A stretch of 64,000 bases of DNA from Sphingobacterium yanglingense (GCF_004363245.1 NZ_SNYV01000011.1:62001-126000); one strand, 5' to 3'; counted from the stretch's first letter, positions 44,716-54,064 are shown. Program-made: numbers and translations. The notes: generated by a model from the sequence alone, not told the origin.

Positions 44716-45867
44716 ATGATACCTGAAGAAGTACAGAAATTAATAGCCAAATATAAGGCCGGAGATATTTCAGAAAATGAACTTTCTGAATTATACAGTT
44801 GGTACAACCAGCGCGCTCGTGAGCCTATCATGATAGATGATGTTGAGATGCAAATCCGCTTGGAACGTATTGGGCGACAACTACCCAATACCGGTGGAAG
44901 GAAAGTTTCATTCTACTCTTGGTACAAGTGGGCAGCAGCAGCGGTTGCTGTAGTCGCTATTGGTATCTCGATATATCGTTACCAGACGGAAGCACAACCT
45001 GTCGAATCTAATCTTACCATTGTGGCGGATACAACTGCTTCAGCCCAATTCATTACTGCGGACAATAAATCTATTTCAATTAATAGCATAGCTGTTGGAG
45101 ATACTGTGGTATCGGATGGACTGTTGTTGTACAAAACTAACGATGGTTATGTTGCATACGAATATCAGGAAGGGAAAAGTGAGACCAATCTGATGCATAC
45201 GGTTCGCACACCTATCGGTACAGAGAGTAAAATCCTATTACCTGATGGTACCAGGGTGTGGTTGAATGCTGCATCTGAGCTAACATTTGCTAAGCAATTG
45301 GGCCGTTCAAACCGGACGGTTTTTCTGAAAGGAGAGGCATATTTTGATGTTACGAAGCAAATGATTGAAGGAGAGGGGTATGCTACTTTTCAGGTGCATT
45401 CGGATCAGCAGATGGTGGAGGTGCTTGGAACCAAGTTCCGGATTAAGAATTACCTAGATGAAGCGGTTGCAAGTACGAGCCTATATGAAGGATCGGTGAA
45501 ATTGCAGACGATGGATGCTGCTAATCGTCTTGATAAGAGCGTATTGTTAAAACCCGGACAGCAAGGTTTATTTGATAGAACGAAGAATATTCTGGATTTT
45601 AAAAACATCAGCGAAGGAGAACCACAGACTTGGCGTGATGGGTACTTTAGCTTTCATGGAGCGACGTTGGAAGAGGTATGTCAACAATTGGCGCGATGGT
45701 ATTCTGTCCGTTTTGAGATTGAAGAAGGTCTTCCTAATGGCGAGTACCATGGTGATATACCAAAGGTATATTCACTTAATGAGGTGCTGAGTATATTGAT
45801 ACAGGACAAGATGAAGTATCGCCTGTATAATAAAGATAATCAGATGGTTGTGAAACTAACACAATAA
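44716..45867 (+). CDS. FecR-family anti-sigma factor (right module)
   Basis: A 383-residue protein. The ATG at 44716 is used; a TTG two codons earlier is less likely. The N-terminal about 65 residues are cytosolic. A membrane helix lies at about 73-90 (WAAAAVAVVAIGISIY). The FecR domain is at about 155-265 ('TPIGTESKILLPDGTRVWLNAASELTFAK', 'FLKGEAYFDVTK', 'EVLGTKFRIKNY'). A DUF4974-like C-terminal domain follows ('FHGATLEEVCQQLARWYSVRFEIE'). It should hold the ECF sigma factor and receive the signal from the STN domain of the SusC protein 26 bases downstream. Confidence 0.93.
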   Translation: MIPEEVQKLIAKYKAGDISENELSELYSWYNQRAREPIMIDDVEMQIRLERIGRQLPNTGGRKVSFYSWYKWAAAAVAVVAIGISIYRYQTEAQPVESNLTIVADTTASAQFITADNKSISINSIAVGDTVVSDGLLLYKTNDGYVAYEYQEGKSETNLMHTVRTPIGTESKILLPDGTRVWLNAASELTFAKQLGRSNRTVFLKGEAYFDVTKQMIEGEGYATFQVHSDQQMVEVLGTKFRIKNYLDEAVASTSLYEGSVKLQTMDAANRLDKSVLLKPGQQGLFDRTKNILDFKNISEGEPQTWRDGYFSFHGATLEEVCQQLARWYSVRFEIEEGLPNGEYHGDIPKVYSLNEVLSILIQDKMKYRLYNKDNQMVVKLTQ

Positions 45868-45893
45868 TAAATAATTTAATCTAATCGAATTTT

Positions 45894-48800
45894 ATGAAAC
45901 AGTTTACCTTTAGGAAAAACTGGCGGTTGTGCCGTGTTCCTGCTGTAAAGCAGTTTGGAACAGCGCTCTTCTGTTTGTACTTACTACAAAGTACTCCCGG
46001 TTTTTCGTACGCACAGACCTTGAATGTGCAAGCTAAGCAAAAAAGTCTGAGCCAAATCTTTGAAACTTTAAAGAAGGACAGTGGTTATCATTTCTTCTGG
46101 GAGGGAGGTGATTTCTCCGGAACACGTGTGGATGTATCTGTAAAAGGTGATATCAATGAGGTGCTGGATGCGCTGTTTGAAGGATTGCCTCTCGATTATA
46201 CCTTACATAAGAAGACTGTAATTATTAAGTCCAATACAAATAAGGGTGGGAAAACTATCCGTGCTGTACAACAGGACATAGGTGGACGTGTCATTGATGA
46301 AAAGGGAGAATCTATCGCCGGAGCTATTATTAAGTATAGTAGTTCGGGTAAGTACACTACAGTAGTTACGGATACGAAGGGACATTTTCAAATATCAACG
46401 GATAAATTCCCATTACACGTACAGATAAGCTATCTCGGATATAAACCACAGGACTATGTTGTTGAGACAGCTAATCAGCCTGTCTTGGTTCAGTTGCGTC
46501 TTGCTGAAACCCTGCTTGAGGATGTGGATATTATACATACTGGGTATCAGAGTCTCTCTAAGCTAAACACTGCTGGAGCGACAAATACGATAGACAAAGA
46601 ATATATTGAACGCCGGAATAATGTCGATCTAGACCATCTTTTGGAAAATGCTGTACCGGGACTGAATAGTTACAAGACTCCTGACGGGAAATCGGATATG
46701 CGTCTGCGAGGAGGTAGTTCTTTGAGTAATGGGACAGAACCTCTGATGGTTGTCGATGGCTTTCCATCAACCATGATGCCTGATGTCAATGAGATTGAAA
46801 ATATCACTGTATTGAAAGATGCAGCTGCAGCGGCAATATGGGGAGCAAAGGCTTCTAATGGTGTTATCGTGATTACGACTAAAAAGGGAAAGGCAGGTAC
46901 GCAGGTTGTCCAATATTCGGGTAATTTGCGTGTGCAGATGCGTCCCGATTACTTGGCATTGCAACGGGCTACATCGGCAGATGTAATTGATTTTGAAAAA
47001 GAGCAGTATGATAAAGGTTATATCATGGCACCGATATTTGACGGTTCGTCGAGTGGGTATTCGCAGTCTATTGGAATTTTTAATGATTATGATCGTGGTG
47101 ACATAGATTTGGCCGAGAGAGATAGACGTCTAGGACTATTGGCAGGAATGAACAATCAGTCTCAGATAGATAATCTGTTATTGCGTAATGCGGTCAATCA
47201 AAAACATTTCCTTTCGGTTTCGGGTGGATCGGATCGATTTGATTACTATAGTGGTGTTAACTTTGGCCATAATGTAGCTGGTACGAGAGAGACGCAGAGT
47301 AAGGATATATTGGTGACGAATCGAATGAATTATAAACTTGCTGATTTTGTGACCTTGCGAAGCAATATTGCCATGCAATACGATTGGGGGAACCAGGGCT
47401 ATAGTGGACTGACGAGTGAAATCCGAAAATTGCAGCCTTACCAAATGCTACAGGATGAAAATGGAAGGCCTGTGTATAACTATTTTGGTTTTAATAAGGT
47501 CGAGAACGACCGCCTGTTAGGTTTAGGATACTTAGATAATGGGGTGAATCTGCTACGGGAAAATGAACTTGCAAATAATCGTTCTACAGGTTTTGGTATT
47601 AAGACTATCATTGGTGCAGATTGGAAGCTAATGGACGGTCTGACCTTATCTAATAATGTGGTGTATGAGCGAAAGTCTGGTGGTCAACGTAATTTGTATG
47701 ACACAGAAACAAGCTTTACCCGTAGGTTGGTGAATCAGTTTACGAGTTATGATAAGGCTAAGGATGCTTACGTAAGGAATATACCTTTTGGCGATGTCTT
47801 AGATCTACAGAATTCGGCTTATAGAGAAGTGGCAACGAGAAATCAGTTGAACTATGTAAAAACGATTCAAGACAAACATTATGTCAATGCTTTGTTTGGA
47901 TTTGATATTAGTAAAACAATTCGCGAAGGAAATATACAGCGTTTATTGGGATTCAATGACGATCTCTATAGTTCACTAGATGTAGACGCAAAGGTTCTCG
48001 CAACAGGTGTCTTAGATTGGGAAGGAAGAAGACAGATATATAATACTCCTTCTTACAATAAGGCAAATTATGTCGACAGTAGAAAATATTCGTATTATTC
48101 CACATTGGCTTATACGTATGATCGACGATACACCATAACGGGAAGTTATAGAACCGATTATTCAGATTTGTTTGGTGCAGAAGCTAAACTGAAAAAAAGG
48201 CCACTATGGAGTGTCGGGGGAAAATGGTTAGTGCATAATGAACCTTTCTTTAATGCAGACTTTATTTCGGAATTGAATCTTCGGGTGACCACAGGGCTTA
48301 CTGGTAACTTTGACGCGGGTAATACAACCACGACTTATCTGACTGCTACTCGGTTCTTTAATACGATAGCGGATGATTATGTGGCGCGTCTGCAAACCCC
48401 GCCGAATCCGAAACTACGATGGGAAGGAACAAGAACGTTTAATACTGGTTTTGATCTTGGATTATTACACAATAGGTTTACGCTTTCGTTTGACTATTAT
48501 GATAAATTTAGCTTTGACTTATTGGGAAGCCAGGAGTTGGATCCGACCGTAGGATTGACAAATGCATCGATTAATGCAGCTGAATTGTCGAATAAGGGTG
48601 TCGAGTTGGGGGTATCCGCTGGTATCATCCGGAAAAAGGATTTCAGCTGGAATACCCGTGTCAACTTTGCTTATAACAAGAGCAAGGTACTCTATAATAA
48701 GATTACCGATTCGGCACCAGAAATCAACAGGGTTAATAATACCGTGAAGTATCTCGAAGGGTACGAGCGCGAGTCGCTATGGAGTTACCGTTGGGCTGGC

Positions 48801-49394
48801 TTGGATGAGAAGGGGAGACCACAGACTTATAATGGAGATGGAGAGAAAGTTCGTGTTCCTGTCTTAGAGTCTTTGGAATTGAATGGTACAAGCCGTCCAC
48901 GCTACAGTGGAGGCTGGAATAATGATTTTAGTTACAAAGGGTTCAATCTATCCATATTCACGGTATTCAACGCTGGTCAAAAAGCACGGATGGAGATGCC
49001 AACAATGTATGGATTTGATTGGAATAGTTCGTATAACAACAAAATAGCTGACCGTTGGAGACAGCCGGGGGACGAAAATAAAACGGACATTCCCGCGCTT
49101 GCGGATATGGAGGATTTGAGTGATACCTATACCAGAATGGCTACAAGGTCCAGTAATTCGGTTTTTGATGCTTCTTTCCTACGTGTTCGTGAGATACAGT
49201 TGGGTTATACGATTAGCGATCGTACTATATTAGGTAAGCTTCCGTTTAAAAGTATTAGAGCGGTAGCACAGCTCAATAACGTATATCTATGGAAAGCCAA
49301 TAAGTCAGGAATCGATCCAGAAGCTGTATCGGGTACTCTATTGCAGTTGCCTGAACCGAAGGTGTTCACTTTTGGCTTGAACTTTACCCTTTAA
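45894..49394 (+). CDS. SusC/RagA TonB-linked outer-membrane protein with STN signalling domain (right module)
   Basis: A 1166-residue transporter. The signal peptide extends over about 1-41 (GFSYAQ end). An STN domain spans about 42-108 ('KSLSQIFETLKKDSGYHFFWEG'), followed by a carboxypeptidase-regulatory-like domain (about 128-207, 'IGGRVIDEKGESIAGAII'). The plug starts at about 210 with 'EDVDIIHTGYQSLSKLNTAGA' and holds 'VVDGFPSTMMPDVNEIENITVLKDAAAAAIWG'. The barrel ends in FTFGLNFTL. It has the same domain order as the left-module SusC, as expected for a self-inducing transporter with a FecR/ECF pair. SusD follows after 11 bases. The ligand is unknown; the linked TlpA proteins do not identify it. 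Confidence 0.95.
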   Translation: MKQFTFRKNWRLCRVPAVKQFGTALFCLYLLQSTPGFSYAQTLNVQAKQKSLSQIFETLKKDSGYHFFWEGGDFSGTRVDVSVKGDINEVLDALFEGLPLDYTLHKKTVIIKSNTNKGGKTIRAVQQDIGGRVIDEKGESIAGAIIKYSSSGKYTTVVTDTKGHFQISTDKFPLHVQISYLGYKPQDYVVETANQPVLVQLRLAETLLEDVDIIHTGYQSLSKLNTAGATNTIDKEYIERRNNVDLDHLLENAVPGLNSYKTPDGKSDMRLRGGSSLSNGTEPLMVVDGFPSTMMPDVNEIENITVLKDAAAAAIWGAKASNGVIVITTKKGKAGTQVVQYSGNLRVQMRPDYLALQRATSADVIDFEKEQYDKGYIMAPIFDGSSSGYSQSIGIFNDYDRGDIDLAERDRRLGLLAGMNNQSQIDNLLLRNAVNQKHFLSVSGGSDRFDYYSGVNFGHNVAGTRETQSKDILVTNRMNYKLADFVTLRSNIAMQYDWGNQGYSGLTSEIRKLQPYQMLQDENGRPVYNYFGFNKVENDRLLGLGYLDNGVNLLRENELANNRSTGFGIKTIIGADWKLMDGLTLSNNVVYERKSGGQRNLYDTETSFTRRLVNQFTSYDKAKDAYVRNIPFGDVLDLQNSAYREVATRNQLNYVKTIQDKHYVNALFGFDISKTIREGNIQRLLGFNDDLYSSLDVDAKVLATGVLDWEGRRQIYNTPSYNKANYVDSRKYSYYSTLAYTYDRRYTITGSYRTDYSDLFGAEAKLKKRPLWSVGGKWLVHNEPFFNADFISELNLRVTTGLTGNFDAGNTTTTYLTATRFFNTIADDYVARLQTPPNPKLRWEGTRTFNTGFDLGLLHNRFTLSFDYYDKFSFDLLGSQELDPTVGLTNASINAAELSNKGVELGVSAGIIRKKDFSWNTRVNFAYNKSKVLYNKITDSAPEINRVNNTVKYLEGYERESLWSYRWAGLDEKGRPQTYNGDGEKVRVPVLESLELNGTSRPRYSGGWNNDFSYKGFNLSIFTVFNAGQKARMEMPTMYGFDWNSSYNNKIADRWRQPGDENKTDIPALADMEDLSDTYTRMATRSSNSVFDASFLRVREIQLGYTISDRTILGKLPFKSIRAVAQLNNVYLWKANKSGIDPEAVSGTLLQLPEPKVFTFGLNFTL

Positions 49395-49405
49395 TTGAAA
49401 AACTG

Positions 49406-50779
49406 ATGAAAAAAATATTTTTTGCACTATTATTAGCAGGAGCCATGAGCAGTTGTCAGGATTACCTGAATGTACAACCCAAAGGACCATTTATCCCTAA
49501 GACGATGCAGGATTATGAAGAATTATCGTCCAATCCATCCTATAAAAGTAATAGTAATGCCTATTTGGAACGCCTTTCGGACGGTATTTTTGTGCCTGAT
49601 GCAAATGTGAAGTCGGGCATGAACAGTGCTTCTTCTAAAACATATATCTGGGCCGCAGAATATTATAAAAATACGGAGGCTGACGGAGCATGGAATGGGA
49701 ATTATAATAATATTTATAATACAAATATTATTCTCCAAAATCTAGATGCTGTTACGGATGGCACAGTGGAGCGTAAGAATATAGTAAAGGGAAATGCGCT
49801 ATGTAACCGTGCCTATGCTTATCTGAACTTGGTGTTGCTGTATGCGCCGTATTACAATGAGGCTACTGCGGCAACAGATTTGGCAGTTCCGCTGGTGACT
49901 GTACCTGATCTGGAAGCAAAGTCGAAGCGGGCTACAGTTAAAGAAGTTTACGATTTGATTCTATCCGATCTAACTGCGGCTTTGCCACTGTTGCCAGAGA
50001 AAGGACAAAATGTGTACCGTAATAGTAAAGCAACAGTAAATGGTATTCTGGCACGTGTGTATCTAAATATGGGCGACTATGAAAAGGCCGCAATCAATGC
50101 GAAGGAGGCACTGAAGTATAATACGGCACTTTTTGATTTTAATACAGTTTCATTCCAAAATCCTGATCGTCCAGCTCTGGGTTGGGCTACAAGAGAACTC
50201 CCGTACCAACATACGGAGATGTTATCTTATTATGTTACATCCTTTGGTTCTATATTAACAAATACCTATATCTCACCAGATCTGCTTCAGGTCGTTGATC
50301 CTAAGGATTTACGTTTGAAATTTGGCTGGAGCCCAAGTGACAGACAAGGAGTTCCTGTTAAAGAGCCTTATCCAATTTATATTAATACGGATTTGAACTA
50401 TAACATCGCAGTACCAGAGATGATGCTGATTGTAGCAGAAAACCATGCTCGTGCTGGTCGTGTGAATGAAGCGATTTCGCAGCTGAATACCCTTCGCAAG
50501 AAGCGATTTGCGCCAGCTGATTATAAGGATCTAACCGCTGCAAATAAGGATGAAGCATTGAAGTTGGTAATCAACGAACGTCGTATCGAGTTATTTGGCA
50601 AAGGTTTACGCTGGTATGATATGAAACGTTTGGACAAGGATCCGATGTTTGCAAAAGTATACAAACGCGCTAATACGTATCAAGAGTTTAAATTGGAGAA
50701 AGGTTCTCCGAACTTCGTGAGTCAGATTCCCGCTAACGTGATGTTGCTCAATCCTGAGATCTTACCTAATCCAAGATAA
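49406..50779 (+). CDS. SusD/RagB-family nutrient-binding lipoprotein (right module)
   Basis: A 457-residue lipoprotein: MKKIFFALLLAGAMSSC signal with Cys17, then 'QDYLNVQPKGPFIPKTMQDYEEL', which closely parallels the left-module SusD ('FLEVKPKGIIIPDKIEDYEGM'). TPR-like helices ('GNALCNRAYAYLNLVLLYAP', 'GILARVYLNMGDYEKAAINAKEAL') and the C-terminal 'AENHARAGRVNEAISQLNTLRKKR' and 'NERRIELFGKGLRWYDMKRLD' are typical. It is the surface partner of the preceding SusC. A hairpin after its stop separates it from the TlpA genes. Confidence 0.94.
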   Translation: MKKIFFALLLAGAMSSCQDYLNVQPKGPFIPKTMQDYEELSSNPSYKSNSNAYLERLSDGIFVPDANVKSGMNSASSKTYIWAAEYYKNTEADGAWNGNYNNIYNTNIILQNLDAVTDGTVERKNIVKGNALCNRAYAYLNLVLLYAPYYNEATAATDLAVPLVTVPDLEAKSKRATVKEVYDLILSDLTAALPLLPEKGQNVYRNSKATVNGILARVYLNMGDYEKAAINAKEALKYNTALFDFNTVSFQNPDRPALGWATRELPYQHTEMLSYYVTSFGSILTNTYISPDLLQVVDPKDLRLKFGWSPSDRQGVPVKEPYPIYINTDLNYNIAVPEMMLIVAENHARAGRVNEAISQLNTLRKKRFAPADYKDLTAANKDEALKLVINERRIELFGKGLRWYDMKRLDKDPMFAKVYKRANTYQEFKLEKGSPNFVSQIPANVMLLNPEILPNPR

Positions 50780-50786
50780 TATATCC

Positions 50787-50824
50787 AAAAGCCATGGAGG
50801 ATAGTTGTATTCTCTATGGCTTTT
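50787..50824 (+). terminator. Hairpin between SusD and the TlpA genes (possible partial terminator)
   Basis: Stem AAAAGCCAT (50787-50795) with ATGGCTTTT (50816-50824), extended inside by GAG/CTC pairing, followed by only a short T run. It may lower read-through into the two TlpA genes. Confidence 0.6.
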
Positions 50825-50846
50825 ACTTTAACACCATCATATATAC

Positions 50847-51944
50847 ATGCAACGAAGATTAATTTATAGCCTGCTGGGCGCTGTTATACTCTCCATAGGT
50901 GGAGTTTATGCTCAAAACAATTTTAAGATTAGAGGAGAGGTCAATAGTAGTAAGCCATTGACGTGGGCCTATTTGTATAAATTCGAAGAGGGACGTCAGT
51001 TGTTAGATTCAGTTCCTGTAAAAGATAATCAGTTTGAATTTGTGGGACGGGTGGATAAGGCGTATTCGGCGAGCATCGGAGTCAAAGGTATACGTCGTAG
51101 TGTATCGTTTTACTTGGAACCTGCGACTTTTTATACTCGTATAGAGGAAGACTGGGCAAAGCCAAGTCCAGTGATCGGAGGAGTTCAGAATGCTATTGCC
51201 AAAGGATACGAAGCGGAAAATAAGCGTGTACAAGATACAATGGCAGTACTGGGACGTAAGTATGAGGATGCTGATGCAGAGGGAAAGGTAAAGTTGAGCC
51301 TTCTGATGGAAGAGTGGAGCGAACAGTTGGATTCAACTCGTTTTCGGTATATTGAAAATTATCCGAACTCATTGGCTATTATCGAAATCAATAGGCCTTA
51401 CTTTGCCGTTTTGAACTACCTGAAGTTGCAGCGGATGAAGTCCTTGTTTGACACGAGCTTGAGCTATTCCAGTGCTTATCAGGAATTGGATAAGTATTAT
51501 GAGCAGAAAAAGTCAGAGTATCTGGTCGGGCAACCGGCTCCAGCGGTACGGACAAAGACGGTGGATGGAAAGAGCTTTGATCTCGCTGCTTTGAAAGGAA
51601 AAGTGGTGCTGATTGATTTTTGGGCCTCCTGGTGTGCTCCCTGCCGCGTAGCAAACAGAAAACTCGTACCTACTTATGAAAAGTATAAGACCTATGGCTT
51701 TGAGATCGTATCGGTATCGATGGACGACAAAGAGAACCTATGGAAAGAGGCTATAAAGAAAGACGGAATTCCCTGGATACAGGTTTCTGAGCTTAAAGGA
51801 ATCAAGGGCAGTACTATTGCGGAAGCTTATTCGGTAAGGCAGTTGCCTACACTATTTCTGATCGATGAAAAAGGAAAGGTAATCCATCAGAATATGGACC
51901 ATGAAGATTTGCTTAATTATTTAAAATCACGATATGAACAGTAA
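50847..51944 (+). CDS. TlpA-type thioredoxin-fold protein 1 (right module)
   Basis: A 365-residue exported protein: signal peptide about 1-22 (VYA-QN), a DUF4369-like beta-domain (about 25-115), a helical linker (about 125-215), and a C-terminal thioredoxin domain (about 226-365) with WCAPC at 262-266, after 'VVLIDFWAS', and cis-Pro in 'RQLPTLFLID'. The redox motif has Ala in place of the usual Gly. Its end overlaps the start of the next TlpA gene by 11 bases, so both are translated together. It likely handles thiol-disulfide chemistry in the periplasm in connection with the SusC/D substrate; this is not established. Confidence 0.88.
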   Translation: MQRRLIYSLLGAVILSIGGVYAQNNFKIRGEVNSSKPLTWAYLYKFEEGRQLLDSVPVKDNQFEFVGRVDKAYSASIGVKGIRRSVSFYLEPATFYTRIEEDWAKPSPVIGGVQNAIAKGYEAENKRVQDTMAVLGRKYEDADAEGKVKLSLLMEEWSEQLDSTRFRYIENYPNSLAIIEINRPYFAVLNYLKLQRMKSLFDTSLSYSSAYQELDKYYEQKKSEYLVGQPAPAVRTKTVDGKSFDLAALKGKVVLIDFWASWCAPCRVANRKLVPTYEKYKTYGFEIVSVSMDDKENLWKEAIKKDGIPWIQVSELKGIKGSTIAEAYSVRQLPTLFLIDEKGKVIHQNMDHEDLLNYLKSRYEQ

Positions 51945-53088
51945 AAAGATTGTTTTGAAGAGCCTGGCACTGATCTGTGGGCTTTCATTTGCCCATGCAC
52001 AGGAGAAGGCCGTTACGATAAGTGGGCGCTTCGTTGGGCTAGGTAACCAAGAGGTAAAATTGATTGATCCAGTGAAAGGTGTGGTAGCGACGGTAGCTGC
52101 TGCTCAAGATAGCTTTAGCTTTCATATCCCATTAAATGTTAGCGATCAACGCTTCTATACGATTCATGTACCAGCTTTGGGGGATTTGGGACCATCGATG
52201 AAACGTCCTACTATCTTTTTTATTGCGGGCGTAGATGGAACACGTGTTAATGCAACTATAAAAGATGGTAGTCTGACTGACGAGAAGATAATTGGTTCTA
52301 AGGCGATGGATGACTTTAACGCAATTCTCAAAAATCTATCAACTACCAAAATGATAGAAGCTTCATCTAAAACCTATAATAAAGCATTCAACGATTATAA
52401 TACGGTTGCACAAACGGAAGAAAACCTAAAGGTTCTCAAAAGAGAAGGAGAGAAGTTGGACTCTATTTACAAATTGCAACGCGAGGAGATTATGCAAAAA
52501 ATCGCCTCGGATAACAACTCTCTGACTTTAGCGACATTTGCATCACAATATGCCGCGCCTCAATCTAGCAAGGAGGGCTTGACTGAGTTTCTTTCAAAAT
52601 TTGGAAGTCAGGTGAAAAAAGAAAGTTATTATCTACAGCGGTTTCAGTCTCACTTGGACAACTACAACCGGACGGAAATCGGACAGTTAGCTCCGAACTT
52701 CGAGTTGGCACAGTTGGATGGGAAAAAGGTAGCTTTAAATTCTTTTAAAGGAAAGTATGTGCTGTTGGATTTCTGGGCTTCTTGGTGTGGTCCATGTAGA
52801 AAGGAAATGCCACATGTAAAGGCGGCTTACAATCAGTTTAAGGATAAGAATTTTGAGGTATTCGCTGTATCTATTGATTCGAGCGAGCCCGCTTGGGAAA
52901 AAGCTTTGAAGGAAGATAATATGCCTTTTGTTCACGTTTTGGATAGCAAAGACGATGAGGGAGGTGCGAAGTTGCTGTATATGGTACAGGCTATTCCTAC
53001 AAATTTTCTGATCGATCCAAACGGAAAGATAATTGCGAAGAACCTGCGCGGCGAGGAACTGGCTAAGTTTTTGGCAGCGACATTGTAG
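51934..53088 (+). CDS. TlpA-type thioredoxin-fold protein 2 (right module)
   Basis: A 384-residue exported protein: signal peptide about 1-22 (AHA-QE), an N-terminal DUF4369-like beta region, a helical linker (about 120-225), and a thioredoxin domain with WCGPC at 284-288, preceded by 'YVLLDFWAS', and cis-Pro in 'VQAIPTNFLIDP'. It overlaps the preceding TlpA gene by 11 bases. It resembles the left-module TlpA at the active site more than its own neighbour does. A terminator follows 38 bases after its stop, closing the right module. Confidence 0.88.
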   Translation: MNSKKIVLKSLALICGLSFAHAQEKAVTISGRFVGLGNQEVKLIDPVKGVVATVAAAQDSFSFHIPLNVSDQRFYTIHVPALGDLGPSMKRPTIFFIAGVDGTRVNATIKDGSLTDEKIIGSKAMDDFNAILKNLSTTKMIEASSKTYNKAFNDYNTVAQTEENLKVLKREGEKLDSIYKLQREEIMQKIASDNNSLTLATFASQYAAPQSSKEGLTEFLSKFGSQVKKESYYLQRFQSHLDNYNRTEIGQLAPNFELAQLDGKKVALNSFKGKYVLLDFWASWCGPCRKEMPHVKAAYNQFKDKNFEVFAVSIDSSEPAWEKALKEDNMPFVHVLDSKDDEGGAKLLYMVQAIPTNFLIDPNGKIIAKNLRGEELAKFLAATL

Positions 53089-53125
53089 TTGTTGCTTTTT
53101 ACAAAATTGTAATACGATAAATCGC

Positions 53126-53153
53126 AAAAGCCTTCCCTATGGGAGGCTTTTTT
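53126..53153 (+). terminator. Terminator of the right SusC/D/TlpA operon
   Basis: Stem AAAAGCCTTCCC (53126-53137) with GGGAGGCTTTT (53141-53151), one bulged base, followed by a T-rich run. Confidence 0.85.
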
Positions 53154-53183
53154 CTTTTTTGCAGAAAGTGAATATTAAGACAG

Positions 53184-53206
53184 TAAAAAGCCCCGATTAT
53201 CGGGGC
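53184..53206 (-). terminator. Terminator of NTF2-like copy 2
   Basis: A perfect stem, GCCCCGAT (53190-53197) with ATCGGGGC (53199-53206). On the minus strand it is followed by five T. It lies 36 bases after the gene's stop. Confidence 0.8.
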
Positions 53207-53242
53207 CTAAACAAAAAATCTACAGTAAAAATCAGTAACCCC

Positions 53243-53668
53243 TTATGGATATGTAGTCACTACTTTGCTGATCTTCCATCCATCTACGGATTGGACCAAA
53301 GTGATATAATCTACGCGGGTGAATGTTTTGAATTTCATTGTGGCTTTACCTACAGCAGAGGTGCCTGCCTGATCTAGTATTTCGTATGTTGTCTCACAGT
53401 CATATTTAAGCCCTTTGTTCGCTTTTAAGAATGTCAGGTACTCTGATTTGTTGGATATCTGGTTGTTTGCAGCATTGGAATATTGAAAATCAGTAGTGTA
53501 TAGGTATTTATTGTATTGGATATTACCAGTGGATATCGTTTGAAGATAAGTCAATGCTATAGCCTTGCTATCCATTTTCTTAAGTGGGTTGGCTGTTTCT
53601 TTGGCCGAAGCATTGAATCCAAATACTAATGTCAATACTGTTGCGATGGTTGCGATAATCTTGTTCAT
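53243..53668 (-). CDS. Secreted NTF2-like (lumazine-binding-like) small protein, copy 2
   Basis: A 141-residue protein. The ATG at 53668 starts a clean signal peptide (MNKIIATIATVLTLVFGFNASA-KE). An upstream in-frame ATG at 53752 lies beyond the promoter and is rejected. It is colinear with the 142-residue copy at 14067-14495: both have 'NPLK', 'GN..(Y/F)NK.L(Y/F)T.DFQ', 'YL.FLKANKG', 'YEILDQAG', 'FTRVDYIT' and the identical ending 'DGWKISKVVTTYP'. The domain looks NTF2-like, with no evident catalytic residues. It is convergent with the right SusC/D module but has its own promoter and terminator. Confidence 0.82.
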   Translation of the reverse strand: MNKIIATIATVLTLVFGFNASAKETANPLKKMDSKAIALTYLQTISTGNIQYNKYLYTTDFQYSNAANNQISNKSEYLTFLKANKGLKYDCETTYEILDQAGTSAVGKATMKFKTFTRVDYITLVQSVDGWKISKVVTTYP

Positions 53669-53706
53669 GGCTGTTTTATTTTTAATTGTTGTCTTAATTG
53701 TTGATT

Positions 53707-53714
53707 CAAAGGTA
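53707..53714 (-). promoter_or_regulatory. Candidate -7 promoter element of NTF2-like copy 2
   Basis: On the minus strand it reads TACCTTTG, a full match to TAnnTTTG, 38 bases before the ATG at 53668. The distance to the upstream direct-repeat box (28 bp) is the same as in copy 1. Confidence 0.65.
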
Positions 53715-53742
53715 GGAGAGTGGCTGTAATCGGGGAATGGTA

Positions 53743-53774
53743 TTTCGACCAAACAATTTTATTTTTCGGTGAAA
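53743..53774 (-). promoter_or_regulatory. Direct-repeat activator-like box upstream of NTF2-like copy 2
   Basis: On the minus strand TTTCACCGAAA and TTTGGTCGAAA are repeated directly with a 21-bp period. The two 11-mers are identical to those at 14649-14680, and the spacer differs by only two bases. Confidence 0.6.
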
Positions 53775-54064
53775 CTTAAAAATTCTTCGGTAAAAAATTG
53801 AATATTGCGCTGTAACTTCTGCTGATCGAGATACGTGAGTTTGACGAGGGAGATTCTTTGGTGAGAAGCTAGGGAGGTAAAGGAGTTGCCCGAACTTTAT
53901 GAGCAAGATGATGTATTTAATACTACATGATCAGAAAGCTTTTCCTAGGGTCTGGAGTGAGAAAATATAGCATGAGGGGCACAGATTAGGAATGAACAGT
54001 TTTCTCATTGCAGGGCTAAATGCAGTTTGTAGGGATTTAGCCCTGGCCTAAGGAGTACTTAATA
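53775..54064. other. Intergenic region between NTF2-like copy 2 and the desaturase
   Basis: No gene. A perfect 10-bp inverted repeat, CAGGGCTAAA (54011-54020) with TTTAGCCCTG (54036-54045), could be a terminator stem for the desaturase gene, but no T run follows it. Confidence 0.4.

Noticed and set aside
53243..53752. Longer NTF2-like copy 2 starting at 53752
   Set aside because: The extension covers the -7 promoter element and the edge of the direct-repeat box and removes the N-terminal signal peptide. The paralogue starts at the equivalent of 53668.
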